Shown here piece by piece: positions 38,041 through 51,100 of a DNA stretch of 64,000 nt. The notes beneath the pieces were generated by a model. It made no database searches. It saw only the letters and a program-made list of their open reading frames with translations, and was not told the DNA's origin. Each line of letters begins with the position of its first letter. Position 1 is the first letter of the stretch. A program made the position numbers and the translations under genes. Source of the DNA: Acheta domesticus (Eukaryota; Arthropoda; Insecta; Orthoptera; Gryllidae); the NCBI GenBank assembly GCA_031308135.1, contig JAHLJT010000631.1, positions 261,224,925 through 261,288,924 on the forward strand, written 5' to 3'.

Positions 38041-38289
38041 CTGCGATTTTTGTAGGAAGATCTCTCAAGATAACTCAAATCCCATCTTCGCGATGGAATA
38101 TGTCACGGCATTTCGTATCATTCACAGTCGTTCCGCTAGACTTCGCACGATCGCGACCGCAGCAGTGCTTGCGATCATACTTGCGACTTCTACCGGCAAG
38201 ACCGAAAAAAGACGCGAAATGCCGTGACATATTCCATCGCGAAGATGGGATTTGAGTTATTTTCAGAGCTCTTCCTACAAAAATCGCAG
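38041..38289. mobile_element. 249-bp palindromic MITE, TIR type 2, second copy
   Basis: Same length and tips as 16419-16667, with a TA-rich flank (TATA) on each side. A few substitutions and a short internal rearrangement near the middle (around 38160-38190) separate the two copies. Confidence 0.88.
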
Positions 38290-39220
38290 TATAAATCTGT
38301 TGAAGTATTGCAACATTTGTTTTGATAACATAGATTCTAGAGAACATTGAACATCATAATGTGTTCAGTTGGCGTTATTGTTGAGCATCCCCAAAAACGC
38401 GAGTCACGCTACGCCACTGCCAGAAATGCTCCACGACGCTGCTGCGCCTCGTTTGCCCAGCTGACGGGCGCATAGGCAACGCCTCAGGGTCATGGGATGT
38501 AACTCCTTCCCGGCTGCCAAAAAGAGACAGTGTGACGTGCGTGTGTGTGTGTGTGTGTTTATCACCCAACTGAACGTATTCACCTTGTCATCAATACTGA
38601 TGTTTCTCTTTCAGCTTTCGATTGCGTATACATGTTCAATACATACTGCTCTGAATTCTTTTTAGCAACGCTATCTTAATTTTCATTTATTTTGAGATGA
38701 TTTCAATCCTAATGAACACTTACAGTGTTTTCTCAGAACATTTAAATCATTATTTACAAGAGAGTTAATTTTAGTCAACAAATTTACAATGTAAAAATTA
38801 TATTCAGTTCAATTAAACGTTTTCTTAATTCAAGCAGTGCCATCTGAATTACCCTCATTGATAGCAATTCCCCTGAGTTCCCCTGTTTCTACTTCAGAAA
38901 CCCGCAGCGTGTATATTCGCTCCTAAACCTACTGGTCCTTCAAGCTACCGAGGTAAGTAGTAGTACTAACAGGTATTGTAGGGTATCACCCCTCCAACAG
39001 CCCATTGCTATTACTTGCTACCACCTCCAATTGTAATTAAAAGGATGGGGCTTCTGAGGGCAGTGCCGTCGACAAGTGGCAGATGCTGGTATGCCGCAAA
39101 AGAATGGTAAGAATATGGTATACGTGTTGGATTTTCTCTTAGTACGTCGAAATCATACTTCGTTGGAGGTTTTCCTCTGCCTATAATGGTTTAAAAAAGT
39201 ATTTTATTTTGTGTATGTAT
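38290..39220. other. Intergenic sequence with a GC-rich patch and a (GT)n run
   Basis: A GC-rich patch at 38395-38520 ends in a short GTGTGTGT run (38540-38560). The rest is AT-rich. No gene was recognised. Confidence 0.5.
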
Positions 39221-39229
39221 ACTTTCTTC

Positions 39230-40509
39230 CCATGGATTTGTTATTTTTTCTCTTAAGTTGCAATTTCACGATAACTAAGTTAAGTGCATTTCGGGACTTA
39301 TCAAAAATGTTGTTCTTTAAATTTCTTGGGAGAATAGAGTGAAATGCTCTTAAAGTGGCGTAGGTCCGAATTCACTGTTAACTTTGCATATGCAGTAACA
39401 CGTAAACGCCTTTTCTTAAAAACGGCAGTAAAGTTTTCATCGAAAGTTTATTTATAGGAAGAGTTTTTACTCTTCTATACTATTCATGAAGTATAGTATT
39501 TTGGTTCTATGATCAGAAAACCGAAAAATTGAGAAAATTTTTAAAAAAGTGTACTTTGGACCGCGATAGATATAGTCCAGTCGGTATGTACATTTTACCT
39601 GAAAAAAAAAGGTCAAAAACTTTTTCTTTGAGTATGTGTATGTACCCAGGCACTAATTAATGCAACTGCGGGTTGCATAATGATTTTGTTTGTAAATATC
39701 GCTCCCTTCTCACCCACCCCTCTAGAGGTGTCTTACCCCGATGTGTTCTTTTTCCCATTGTAATTGCACAGAAATTAAGTATACCCAGTTTTGTTGTAAT
39801 TGCAATGTCCCCACGTTGAAGTGTTATACTAGAACACGAATACACACATAAACATTTTGGTATATTAATATTTTTTGCAATGGGTTCGTTTATGTCATGT
39901 ACATATTCTATTAAGCTTTTACTAGTTTTCGCGCGATATTGCGAGCAAAATTTACGTGCCGGAGATTTGTTAACATTGTTGCATTTACGAGTACACGTGC
40001 TTTAAATTTCTTATAAAGTTTCTCGAAGACTGAAAACTTTGCTGTTAAAACTAGCTCAAAATTCCACATTTTCAGAAATGTCTAAACGCTATTTTCTCAA
40101 ACCGCACCTAAATTTTTTCTTTGAACTGTTCTACGGATAGGGCGAATTGCACTGTTTGAAATGACATAAACATCATTTTGCTGTATTCTTTGCCTTTTTC
40201 AAAAATTACACAAATGTTTTTTTTTTATCTCTCACGCCATTCGTATGCACATTTCCAGCGATTTACGTGCACATTATTGCATTTGTGAGTGGATGTGTTT
40301 CAGATTACTTACAATAAAGTTTTTCGAAAATTCAAAAAATATTCAAATTTCTAAGAAAAAGAGCTTCAAATTTTACCTTTAGATTTAGAGCATGATTTCA
40401 TTAGAACTTCAAATTTTACGCTTACGTGACATTTTCTCAAAACCAGCTCCAAATTTTTCATTGAAAAATTCCTTATAGAAAGGGGTTTTACTATTTTATA
40501 ATATTCTTG
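39230..40509 (+). repeat. Family X repeat, copy E (5'-truncated)
   Basis: AT-rich text with the family's internal words (TTTTCGCGCGATATTGCGAG, AAACCAGCTCCAAATTTTTC). It leads directly into a module Y copy. An internal break lies around 39570-39850, where GATAGATATAGTCC resembles the family's 3' end, so two partial copies may be joined here. Confidence 0.65.
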
Positions 40510-40765
40510 GGGCTAAATGTACCGACATTTGTTCAATTTGTCGCCACCACGTAGCAGCATCAAAATAAGTCAAAAGTACTTTACCAATATCATCTGAACA
40601 AATGGTCCGATTTTCAATCAGTAAACGGCATTTGATTTGAATTTAATTTAGATTTTACGCTACACATCCCTTTTTCCAAAAAAAATTTCAAGTTGCTCTC
40701 CTAGTTCCGGGATGAATGAAAAAATGTGGACTTATAGCGCGATGACGACGTGCTCCCTGAATCCA
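40510..40765 (+). repeat. Module Y repeat, copy 3
   Basis: Starts GGCTAAATGTACCGAC and ends CTCCCTGAATCC. It has the same order of shared words as copies 1 and 2. A GC-rich patch follows (40830-40930). Confidence 0.75.
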
Positions 40766-41002
40766 ACCCCTATCAATCGTCCAAATCAGATAAACAGTTG
40801 CGTCGTAAACTGAAATTCGGCAAAATATAATGTCCCCCATGCCGCAGCGCCCCCGCCACCTCCGCAGCTGCTGCGCTTGGGAGCGCGGCAGCGAGGGGTA
40901 CGGAGCAACGGCAGGAGGGAGCGAGCAAGCTAGGCAAGCAGGTGTTTCTTTTGTGGCCCGACTGGGATTCGTCAGATAATACCCTTACTATTTTCCACAT
41001 TT

Positions 41003-43612
41003 CAACATTAGTTTTACATTATCGTAAACGTAAGTACCTGTATGTACTGAATAATTTACGTAGTATAAAAAAAGTTAAGATATGCTGCGGAAAATCGATT
41101 TCGGTATTTCAACGGAAATGCATGTTTTGGGGCCCCTGATACCGAAAAAGTATTATTTCTTCAACATGTTCATCTGCCCATCCATCTGTGAACAATACTA
41201 ACGCCTAAACTATTCCAAGAATTTTATAGAAAATGAAAATTCCTCGGTCGATCTGGCCTGTCTCAAAGCTTTGCAAGTTTGAAAAAGATTCTTTAAAATT
41301 TGTTAATACTACTTTAAATGAAGCCCCAGAGACAATTTTTAAATTTTCACAAAAATTGCTACAAATTTTGTCGTCAAATTTGCTATAAGAATAAATTGAA
41401 ATACGCTTCTCAAGACGGCATAGGTCCGATGTTTAATGTTTGATTTGAATTTTTGAAAGTTACAAAAGTTTGAATTTTTCTCGGCGTCTCCTCGCACTAC
41501 AACATTGAAGATAGAGATTTTTTTCAAATGAAATTTTGTTCTCCGTAATTACTTCTTTCATTGACGTCATGCACATATCTTTCGAAATTTTGGTAGTTTT
41601 GGTGCAATATTGCGTGAAATGTGTGCGTAACAAAAATTTATCAAATACGGCTCCAATTTTTTTCTTTAAACTTCTGGTAGTGATGGTGCTAAATGTACTG
41701 TATAAGATGGTATTGCTCTTTACTGTTTATTTTTTAAACTTTCACATTTCAAACTATTTTGTCATCTCTAACGTCTTTAATATTTACAATGCCGGCGACC
41801 TGTATGCATTATTGCATTTTTGGGTATACGTGCATTAAATGTTAAGTTTCTCGAAAACTCAAACGTATTCTGTGAAAATGAGCTCGAAGTTCTGTATTTT
41901 CAGGAACGCTCAAACGCCTTTTTTCCAAAATCTTTCAACGAAAATGGTTATAACGAGGTTTTACTCTTTTATAATATTCTTAAATTCATGTTTCAGTTGT
42001 ACCATTAAGGGATCGAAAAATTGAGAAAATGTGAAAAAATGATCTTTGGAAATGTGTGGCAATGGATGGCACTGAATGGCAGCTGAAAAGAAAGTGGTTC
42101 AAACCGAAAAGATAGCCCAAAGCCTAGCGCCTAAACCATTCGTAGGCTTTTTTCAAAAGAGATATTACCCGGTTAATCTGGCTCGACTCAAAGCGTCAGG
42201 TTTTGAAAACCATTGTTTAAATTTTGGGGTACTTTACATGAAGCCTCTGGGACATTTTCAAAATTTTCCCAAAAAAGCTTCAAGTATTTTCTTTAAATGT
42301 TTTGTAAGAATATAGTGAAATACACATAAAGATGTTTTCACTGTCAACTCTGAATTTTCGAAAATTTCAAAAGTTTGAATTTTTTTCGGAGTTGTCCTTC
42401 AACTACAAAATTGAAGATACAGATTTTTTCTTCAAGTAAATCTTTTCTCCATAGTTAGTTCTTTCATTAAATTTGTGTACCCTTTTTTCAAAATTTGAAT
42501 AGTTTTCGCTCAATATTGCGTGCAATATGTATATTATAAAAAACAACAAAAACAAAATTTTCTCGAGTACGGCTCCACTTTTTTCTTTAATATTTTGGCA
42601 GGGATAATGATAAATGTGCTCTATAAGGTGACATAAACGCCATTTTACTGTATTCTTTTGTTTTTCTAAAAATTTATAAAAATATAATTATTGTTAATAT
42701 TTATACTAGCGGCGCTTTGTTCACATTAATGCTTTTATGAATACATGTGCTTCAAATTATTTCTTATCTCGAAAACTCAATAGTTTTCTGTGAAAATGAG
42801 CGTACAATTCTGCGTGTTCAGAAACACTCAAATGCCAGTTTCTCGAAAACGTCTCCACATTTGTTGTTCCAACTTCTTGAACGTGGAGTGCTAATTACAC
42901 TGTTAGATGACGTAAAAATAATTTTGCTGCATTCATTTACTTTTTTAAAAAGTTACCAAAATGTAATTTTTTGAAAAAATATCTCACGCCATTAACATGC
43001 ACATTTCAAACAATTTGTAAACAATATTGCATTTGTGGGTAAAAGTGCGTCAGATGACTTCCAAAGAAGTGTCTCGAAAACTCAAAAGTTTTGTATACAA
43101 AAGAGCCTCAAATTTCGGATTTACAGTAACGCTTAAACATTTTCATATAAACGGCTCCAAATTTTTCAACGAAAATTTCCATAAATAAAAGGAGATTTTA
43201 TTCCCCTTTCTTATTGTTAAAGTAATATTTCGGTTCCAGTATTATGAAATCGAAAATTGAGAAATTTGTAAACTAGTGGTGCTAAAACAGCACGTACGGT
43301 GTGTCCCGTATTTTCATGCAATATGAATCGAAAAGTACTGAAAGTTTCGAAAAATTGTACATAACTTTATTTAAAAATCTATCTTTAAGGAACAGATTTC
43401 ACTGAGGGGAAAAACAGCTCTGTATTTTTCAAGAAAAATTTCCACACAGAACAAAGTTTTTTACACTTCTTTAACATTCAAAGTAACATTTCGGTTCTAC
43501 CATTAAGAAACCGAAAAATTGAGAAAAAAAATGTAGTTCAGACGGTGATAGATGGCAGCTGGCAAGGGGGTGGGGCAAGGCCCACAAGCTAGTCTAGAAA
43601 ACTAAAGAGTAT
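41003..43612 (+). repeat. Family X repeat, copies F and G in tandem
   Basis: Copy F starts TTTTACATTATCGTAAACG at 41003 and ends near GGATGGCACTGAATGGCAGC (about 42080). Copy G begins at about 42115 inside the family's leader (GCCTAGCGCCTAAACCATTC) and ends with GATAGATGGCAGCTGGCAAG then GGCCCACAAGCTAG at about 43593. The arrangement is head-to-tail. Many short open frames here are chance products of AT-rich sequence. Confidence 0.72.
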
Positions 43613-45114
43613 TAGAAAACTAACTAGTACGAAAAAGTCTTTGGTATGTTGTACCACCACTAATTCTTTCTTCGGAGTAATGCGGGAAAGTAACAATTGA
43701 GAATGACGCATTTCTCTACATTTATTTTCAAAACAGTAGTACTATTCATACACACTAATGTTGCGAGTAGTAAGAAAATATGTAAAGAATATTACTTAAT
43801 GACATAGTTTATATAATATATAAAAGGGGATTGATGTCAGAAGATTATAACGGAGGGGGGATGCCGGTGCCCACCCTACCCCTCTTTGGATACTCCCGGT
43901 ATCCTCTCATGCGCGAACATTAATTCACGCCCTGGTGTCCAATCAAGTGAAAATCTATGTAGAGTATATTGCGAGGAACTTTTAAAGTGGCGAATTCATA
44001 TTTCATTCGTTTAATCTACATCTCTTTACATGCGGAAAAATGGAGAGAAAACTCCGTTTGAATGATATGTCGATTGGCGGTCAGAAGCATGCAACGCTCT
44101 CTGCGATCCATCGTTTAACTCAGTTCTCAGCTACGTCATCGTATATTGCAATCGTTCAAGGAGTCGGGAATATTGGGATTTCAGTTCAAGAAAATGGTGG
44201 TTAATGCACGATGTGGTCTTTTCCGAATTTCTGTAAGTTTAATTGTGAATATTCGATGTAGGAAAATTAGCTGTGTTTTAGAAATTCAACATTATTCTTC
44301 AAAGAAATTTATGTAGTAGGGTGTGGTTTGTATCTTGTGTTAATGTGTTCATAAATGTTTTTGTTAGGCATGCCGGGCGTGAAAAAATAATGAAATTGGT
44401 ATGCAGCAAATGCCTCCGGTTCTCAAACTTTTTGCTTGATCTGGAGTTTTAAAGACCTATTCATGAACGGTATTCATTGTCAGAAAGCATTTATGTGCAA
44501 AGTTTGCTAGGAGAACGGCCAACTTACAAAGGAAAAACCACGTTTTCGGGGAGGCAATGGAGGCGCAAACCGCTCGTTAGTACGTGTTCTTGAAGATAGT
44601 ACAAGTTATAGATTTTCTTTCGAAAATGTATTCTTTAGTTGGTACAATTCGCCCTAACCTTGGTGTTGATACGAGGGTTTGTTGAGCATTTATTCTAAGC
44701 ATTTAAGTATAACCGTACCATGGTTGTAGACATTCCGATTGCATGTGTAACGGGGTTGCTTTATGAAACGGTTTACTTGCTGATTTCATTATATTGTTTT
44801 TAAATATCTGCGGTGAAAGGTCATTGGCAGGGAAGTACGAAGAGCGGATGTTAATTCCAGTATGAGGAGTGTTACTGATGTTTTTTGTTGTTTAATAGTG
44901 CGTGCCTATTGTGTGATCTGTTTCTTGTTAATCAGTATTTTTTCTTGTTTATATTTAATATTTGTTAATTTATTATTGCAGATTATGGTGAACTGATTCT
45001 AAATTTTGAATAAATTTTAAAAATTTATTTTGAATAAACAATATTAATGGTTAAAAGTGTGAAGTGCCAAGTTCAGACTGATTTGTGTTAAATTGAAAAA
45101 ATCTAAGCGAAAAC
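43613..45114 (+). promoter_or_regulatory. Upstream region of the FAM120 homologue
   Basis: This should hold the promoter and 5'UTR. A plausible non-coding exon ends at TTTCT before GTAAGTTT at about 44230, and TTATTATTGCAG at about 44981 is a plausible acceptor for the exon carrying the ATG. Initiation in the 44100-44150 region is possible but not shown. Confidence 0.35.
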
Positions 45115-48100
45115 ATGGGTGTTCAGGATCTACAAAGCTTCCTTGACGGAGCTCAAGTGTCTGGAAGTTCTGTGCCAGTTGATCTTTTGCGAATAGCTCG
45201 TGGAATAGCTCAACAGCAAGCTCGTCAGAATCATCGCAACAAAGGTTCAAATTCAGCCACCAACAAGTTGTGCCTTGTTGTAGATGGGGAATGTTGCCTT
45301 GACAGATTGTACGGTGGCTATTTTTCAGGTCAGATTTATTAATTGAAACCTTGAAAGTACACTAATTGGATCTATTAATTATAATTTTAAATCATTGTGA
45401 TTATTTCTTTAATAAATTTGTTTTGTTTGTTTTTGGTAGATTGGGCCTGTGGTGGCCAGTGGAATCGAATGGTGCAGTTTCTGGCTGTTCTTATACAAAC
45501 AGTACAGACTAGTTATATAGATTTGGCTGTGTTCTTTAATGGCTGTTTGGAGCAGCAACGAATGAGTGAATGGGTTGCCGCTCAGTTACGTACTCGACAA
45601 GGAATTAATCAAGTATGTATTTAAATTTTCAGGGAAATTTTTCATGAAAGGGAATGACTTTTTTTTTATAGAAAATTTCAGTTGGTTAAAGTTGTAAAAC
45701 TCTATACAACCTAGAGAAGCAGCTGGAGGGAGAGGACGGTAATGGGAGGAAGTTGAAGGGGTGTCTCTGTATACCTTTCCTTTAAAATGATGAAAAGTGC
45801 TCTGAAATAAATGTATAAAGCTTTCCAAAAATTTCTTAGTTTTGTATAATTTCAAGATGCCCCCAAGGAAAGTCTGGAAACTTTCATACTTATTTTGCTC
45901 TTTACAAACTCTGTTCCACCCCGTTCCATGCAGCAAGGAACAATACCACCCATTAATGAGAAGTTGAGAGTGGAAATTCTCAGAATTTCAAATCACTGTC
46001 TTGCAACCATTCATATTGTTGTATTGCAACCTTATAATTCATGAAAGACTTGGCAAATGCTAGGGAAATATGAATTTGCAATTTTGAAGATAAGCAAAAA
46101 TTATGTGAAATTACATATTATCCAAAAAGTGTAAATGACCTTTTATGAAGCTTTTATTAAAGCAAAAATCCATCAATATTGGAATTTTGAATGTTAAATG
46201 TTTACTATTTTCGAAAATAGTTCACCAAAATTGGGACATGGGGCCACTTTTTAACTGTGCTTCGCTGTTTTTGAGATGGAAATTAAAGAAAAGTAGGGAG
46301 CTGTTTTTGAGAAAATTTTTATGTTGCCTATATTTTTGCAACGAAAAATTTTACATAATCTTAGGGGCTGTCTATGATTTGCATTACATGTATTTGGAAT
46401 ATTTTGAATACCCCCCGTTCTCCGTTTAATACACGCTGACCCACCCCCCTCTCCCCAGTAATTATGTAATGCTTGAAACACCCTTTTCTGTTAATTATAA
46501 TCAGTAAAAGTAAATTGTATAATAGTAAAAAAAATTTTATTGCTTTTATTTATTTTGGATATTAAAATTTATGATGATTAAAATCAGGATTAGTTGGCGA
46601 TGATGACTGCACCTAACAACAAGATTAGGAACAATTTTTGAATTGAGGATAGGTAATAGTTTCTAACAAGCCAAGCATGTGCTGGTGTGGATGACAAATA
46701 AGGGAGAATTTACTGAGCTAATTTAATTGGATTCTAAAATGCATGAAAGAATAGATTTTGAATCTTTTCTTCATAAACTAGCAGATTCAATGTCATTGAT
46801 GAAATAATATTTAGATATAAATCATAACCTCTTAGTTAATTTGTACTTATAGAAATATTTGTTAATATTTTCATGCCTAAGGATAATACTGAATAAAAGG
46901 AATTATTTCAGCAAATATTGACAAGTTAGATAGTTTAATAAATAAATATCATCAGTTTTAGGTAATACTGAACCTAATACCACCTACTCTAATGTAATGC
47001 TGCCTCAAACCCTCTCTCTTCCTTTACTAGTAATTTATGGACAACCTGTTATTTAAAGAGCTGTTTTGAAGAACAGATGTCATTAAGAGAAAATAATTTC
47101 TATCTTGATTATGAAGGTGTAGAAAGATGTCAAAGATTTCAATTTGCTATTTTCAATAATTCAAAGTTCAACAAGAATGCAACCTGCATTTACAATATTT
47201 CAGGAGTTTAATTTTTATAATTTTTTTTGACCAGTGGAACAGGCCATGCCTTTTTTATAATTGTAATTTTATTTTCACTGTTCATGTCCCCTTCCAATCA
47301 AAAGATTTCCCTTAATGTACTGTTGTATTAATTTGTGAATTTAAAAAATTGAATATAAAAATAAGTTTGTTATTTCTTGTTTAATTTCTTCAATTGTAGA
47401 TTTCATTTTGAAAGAGGATTGTAATTTTTATTTGCATATTAGAACTCTAGTGCTGAGTATTAAATTTGAAATAGGGGAGATATTTTGCAATCAGGAATTG
47501 TAGGATTTTTTTTTTTTAAATTGATTTAATTTCATATAATAGTTTTGTTCATGAGCTGTTAAATTGTATTTGGATTTTCTTAAAATTATAAAAAATATTT
47601 ATTTAAGAGGTAAGAACTAGTCTGTCTTCTGGTTCTTGAAATTGTACGAAATGTTTGAATAGTGAATTGCTTTTTGGAAAGTCTGAATAATTTGAATAAT
47701 AATTTTATAATTTTCGGCCCCTTTTTTCTGAAGTATTTATAATTGTTTGAACCACTATTTTTCAAAGCGTACTTGTTATCTTTTAAAAATGGGGATGTTT
47801 CCACGTTTGATTAAGTACTGGTTTGTAGAAAATTAAGAGAAAGCATTTCATCTAAGAGTGCACCCTTTCTAAGCCATTGGAAGAGGAGAGGAAGTATAGG
47901 GCTAGATGTGTCAGTGAGGTTAAGTACTTCCCATTGTTTTGGATAGTTAAAAGGGTAAATAATATGGCATGTTGAAGATTGAAGCCCATGTGGCTGCAGC
48001 CTTTGGTAGAAGGTTAAGAGCTAGTGTTTTGTGTCTTGTTTAAAGTTTGTTGCTATTATTAAGTAGAGCTAAGAAATTACTCCTTCCCTCACCATTCTCA

Positions 48101-51100
48101 TCCACCCTTCAGTATCACAAACACATGTGGATTTGCTAAGCTGAATTTGAGGAGCTGATAAACTACAGATGTTTTATCTGAACAAAACAAATATCATAAA
48201 TATTGGAAAGAAGTCTTCAGAATGGCTTTGTTTTATTTCTTACCTTCTAGAAGGCATTAGGTCACACTTGTATTGTAGAGATAAATGTGGCAATATATCA
48301 AAGGATCAAACATGCTTGTGATTAAATTTTTTTGGAACTGGAAATTTGCTTTCATGAAATTCTGCTTCAAAATTAAATGTTTCATTATTTTTAATTTTCT
48401 TGAAATAGAGGGATTTAGGTAGATTGTCACTTCATAAATAAGTCAAAATGAATCGAGCTTTGATTTAACTTCAGTGAAAAACCTGTTGAGGTTATGAACA
48501 TTAAAAAGCAAGAGATCTCTTGGGAATGGATTTAAAATAAGATATTGACTAGTAATTAAGAGTTGAAAATATGATCTAAAATAAAATTCAGATGAGCATA
48601 TTACTTTTTCATTGTTCCCTAGTGCATGTAAAGGTGGTTTAGTTCTGGTTCAGGCCTTGAAGCTGTATTTTTCTTTTAAAATACCGTCATGTTATAAAAC
48701 ATGTGTTAATTATGAAGCACTGGTTTTTGAATATTGATATTGATATTGATATATTGCCACATTTATCTCTACAATACAAGTGTGACCTAATGCCTTCTAG
48801 AAGGTAAGAAATAAAACAAAGCCATTCTGAATCCTGCAGGGTAGAAACAGCAATAATATGAATCCTTTAATATTTATTGTACTGACAATGAGAAGATGAT
48901 TAACTCATGTAATTCATGTTCATGAAGTACTTCCATTGTAACTTCTTTTATTGGCAGTATTATTAAGGACATTTATAACCTGGTTTCCAAATTAATCATT
49001 CAGTAATTGTAAATGTTAGTAATGAAAAGTCTATCATTTATAGGAAGCACAATAAAAATTAGGGTGAAAGTCATGGCTTCTTGAAAGCATCTTAAGCAAA
49101 ATGTGACAGAAATCTAATGCATTGGAAGATGAAGTGAACTATGAAGTAATTAAAGGAAAAAAACTTCATTCAATTTTTTAATAACAAATCTCCTTGAAGC
49201 TTGTGTACTAATTTTGTAGCGCCCACCCTTGGCAATTGTGTGTGCATGTATTGTATATTAAAAGTTTTTCTGAAGCAACTAAAACATTTCATTGAACATG
49301 GAGAAACTATCTAATGATGGGTCAATACTACTCTAAAATACTTTAATATTGAATTACATAGTTTTAATTTAAAATTAAGTTAAGTGTAAGTGGATGTTTG
49401 AAAGGGTCCAAACAATGCTATTATTTTATTACATATTCAATTAATTGTTTAAAAAAATCTTGGACTGCAGTAAATTATCTTATTTAACTTCATTCACAGA
49501 TTTATAAAACTTTTAATAAAAGTATTCTCTGTAAATATTCTTTGTCATGAGCTTCTAATCCATGCTTGTCAAGTACAGGATAAAACTCGGTTGTTTTTAT
49601 ATCCACAAAGTATTTATTGCTAAAATAATGGAAGCATTACATGTACAGACATTGAAACAAACAGAATACTCTTAATTTAAAAAATGGCAGCATGCCACAA
49701 AGTTACTGTCCATATCACTTCAATGAGGACGGTATAAAGAACTCCAAGGATTATCAGTGCACGAATTCAAAAGAACAATATACTATTAAAATAGAAGATA
49801 GAGGAAGTTCTTTAGTTGAGAAAAATAATATTTTTAAGATCCCAAGAATTTCATCAAAGAAATTTTTTGACTTCTTTCCATGAGAAGACTTGACTCTTCC
49901 TCTCAGAACATTAAGGTTCAAATTCTGGTTTGTTTAAGAATTTGTAACGGAAAAGTATATTTTCCATTGTCTCCTCTTCCAATGTTTTCTCCGTATTCAT
50001 CTTCTTAATACAGGTTGCAAAATATGTGTTATTCTGCCTTTCAAGCAGTGCTGCCTGAGGCTTGGTGAAAACTTCTACATATCAAAAATTTAGAGAACAG
50101 GAGCTACGGCATCATGTTTGCAGATCACAGTAAACCGTAAATATTTTCCTTAAGACAGACTCCTGTTATAGTCCCAGCTCTTAATTTCTAAATGCAGTTT
50201 TTTAGGAATTTCAAAGAAATGTTGAAAGTATTAGTTTATAAGCTTTAACATTTCAGATTTATAGTAAAAAATGTTCACACGTAGTTGAACATCTTAAGAA
50301 GCTACTGATATCACGATCAGTTACTCATAATTAATCTGGAGATTTATAGCAATTTTGATTATAGATTTGTATTCAAAAACTGTAGAAATAGGCAGACAAA
50401 ATTGGTATTTAAAAAGAAAAAACATTGAGCTTCTGCAATTTTTTGAAAAATGTACTAATTTGAAAGCTGGTGATTTAACATAGTTTTTAAAATAGATTTG
50501 AAAGTTGTTAGATTTCTCTGTATTCTGATTGATATAAATGAAAAAACTTATTTGATTAATTTTTGATTAAAAAAATTGCATTTGGATCAATAAATACAAG
50601 AATAGATAACATATAGAAATTATAAAATTCACATATAATAGTCCTAATGCCTCTAAATAAACAAGTAACCTAAAAAATTGTTTTAGATTGAGGGGAGGGG
50701 GGAAAAAGGCAAAAATCCCCTGCGTAGATGCAAAAGATACACACAAGCACAGAATACAATAGAAAGACAGTTAATGAAATAAGTATTGAAGTGTGCTTAA
50801 ATCTTCAGTAATTTTTCATTATCCCTTGGTCTCTGCAAATGCGTAATTTATTTGTTCATACAATTTGAAATTTAGAGTAACATTTAAGACAAGCACATAA
50901 GTATTCTATTGTATGATTAAGGAGAAATATGTTGAGGTAATCACAATCACAATTTAAATATTTTAGTTAATGTTATTGTAAAACCCTAGATCTACTAGTT
51001 TTGAAGAAACTTATCCAATCAGCTGCATAATGCAGCCGAAGCATCTACAAACCTTTACAAATTTCAAAATAAATTTTATGTTCAAAACCGAGGTTTAAAT

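Noticed and set aside
38375..38569. Open frame with a THTHTH run
   Set aside because: Translation of a short GT/CA run in GC-rich sequence.
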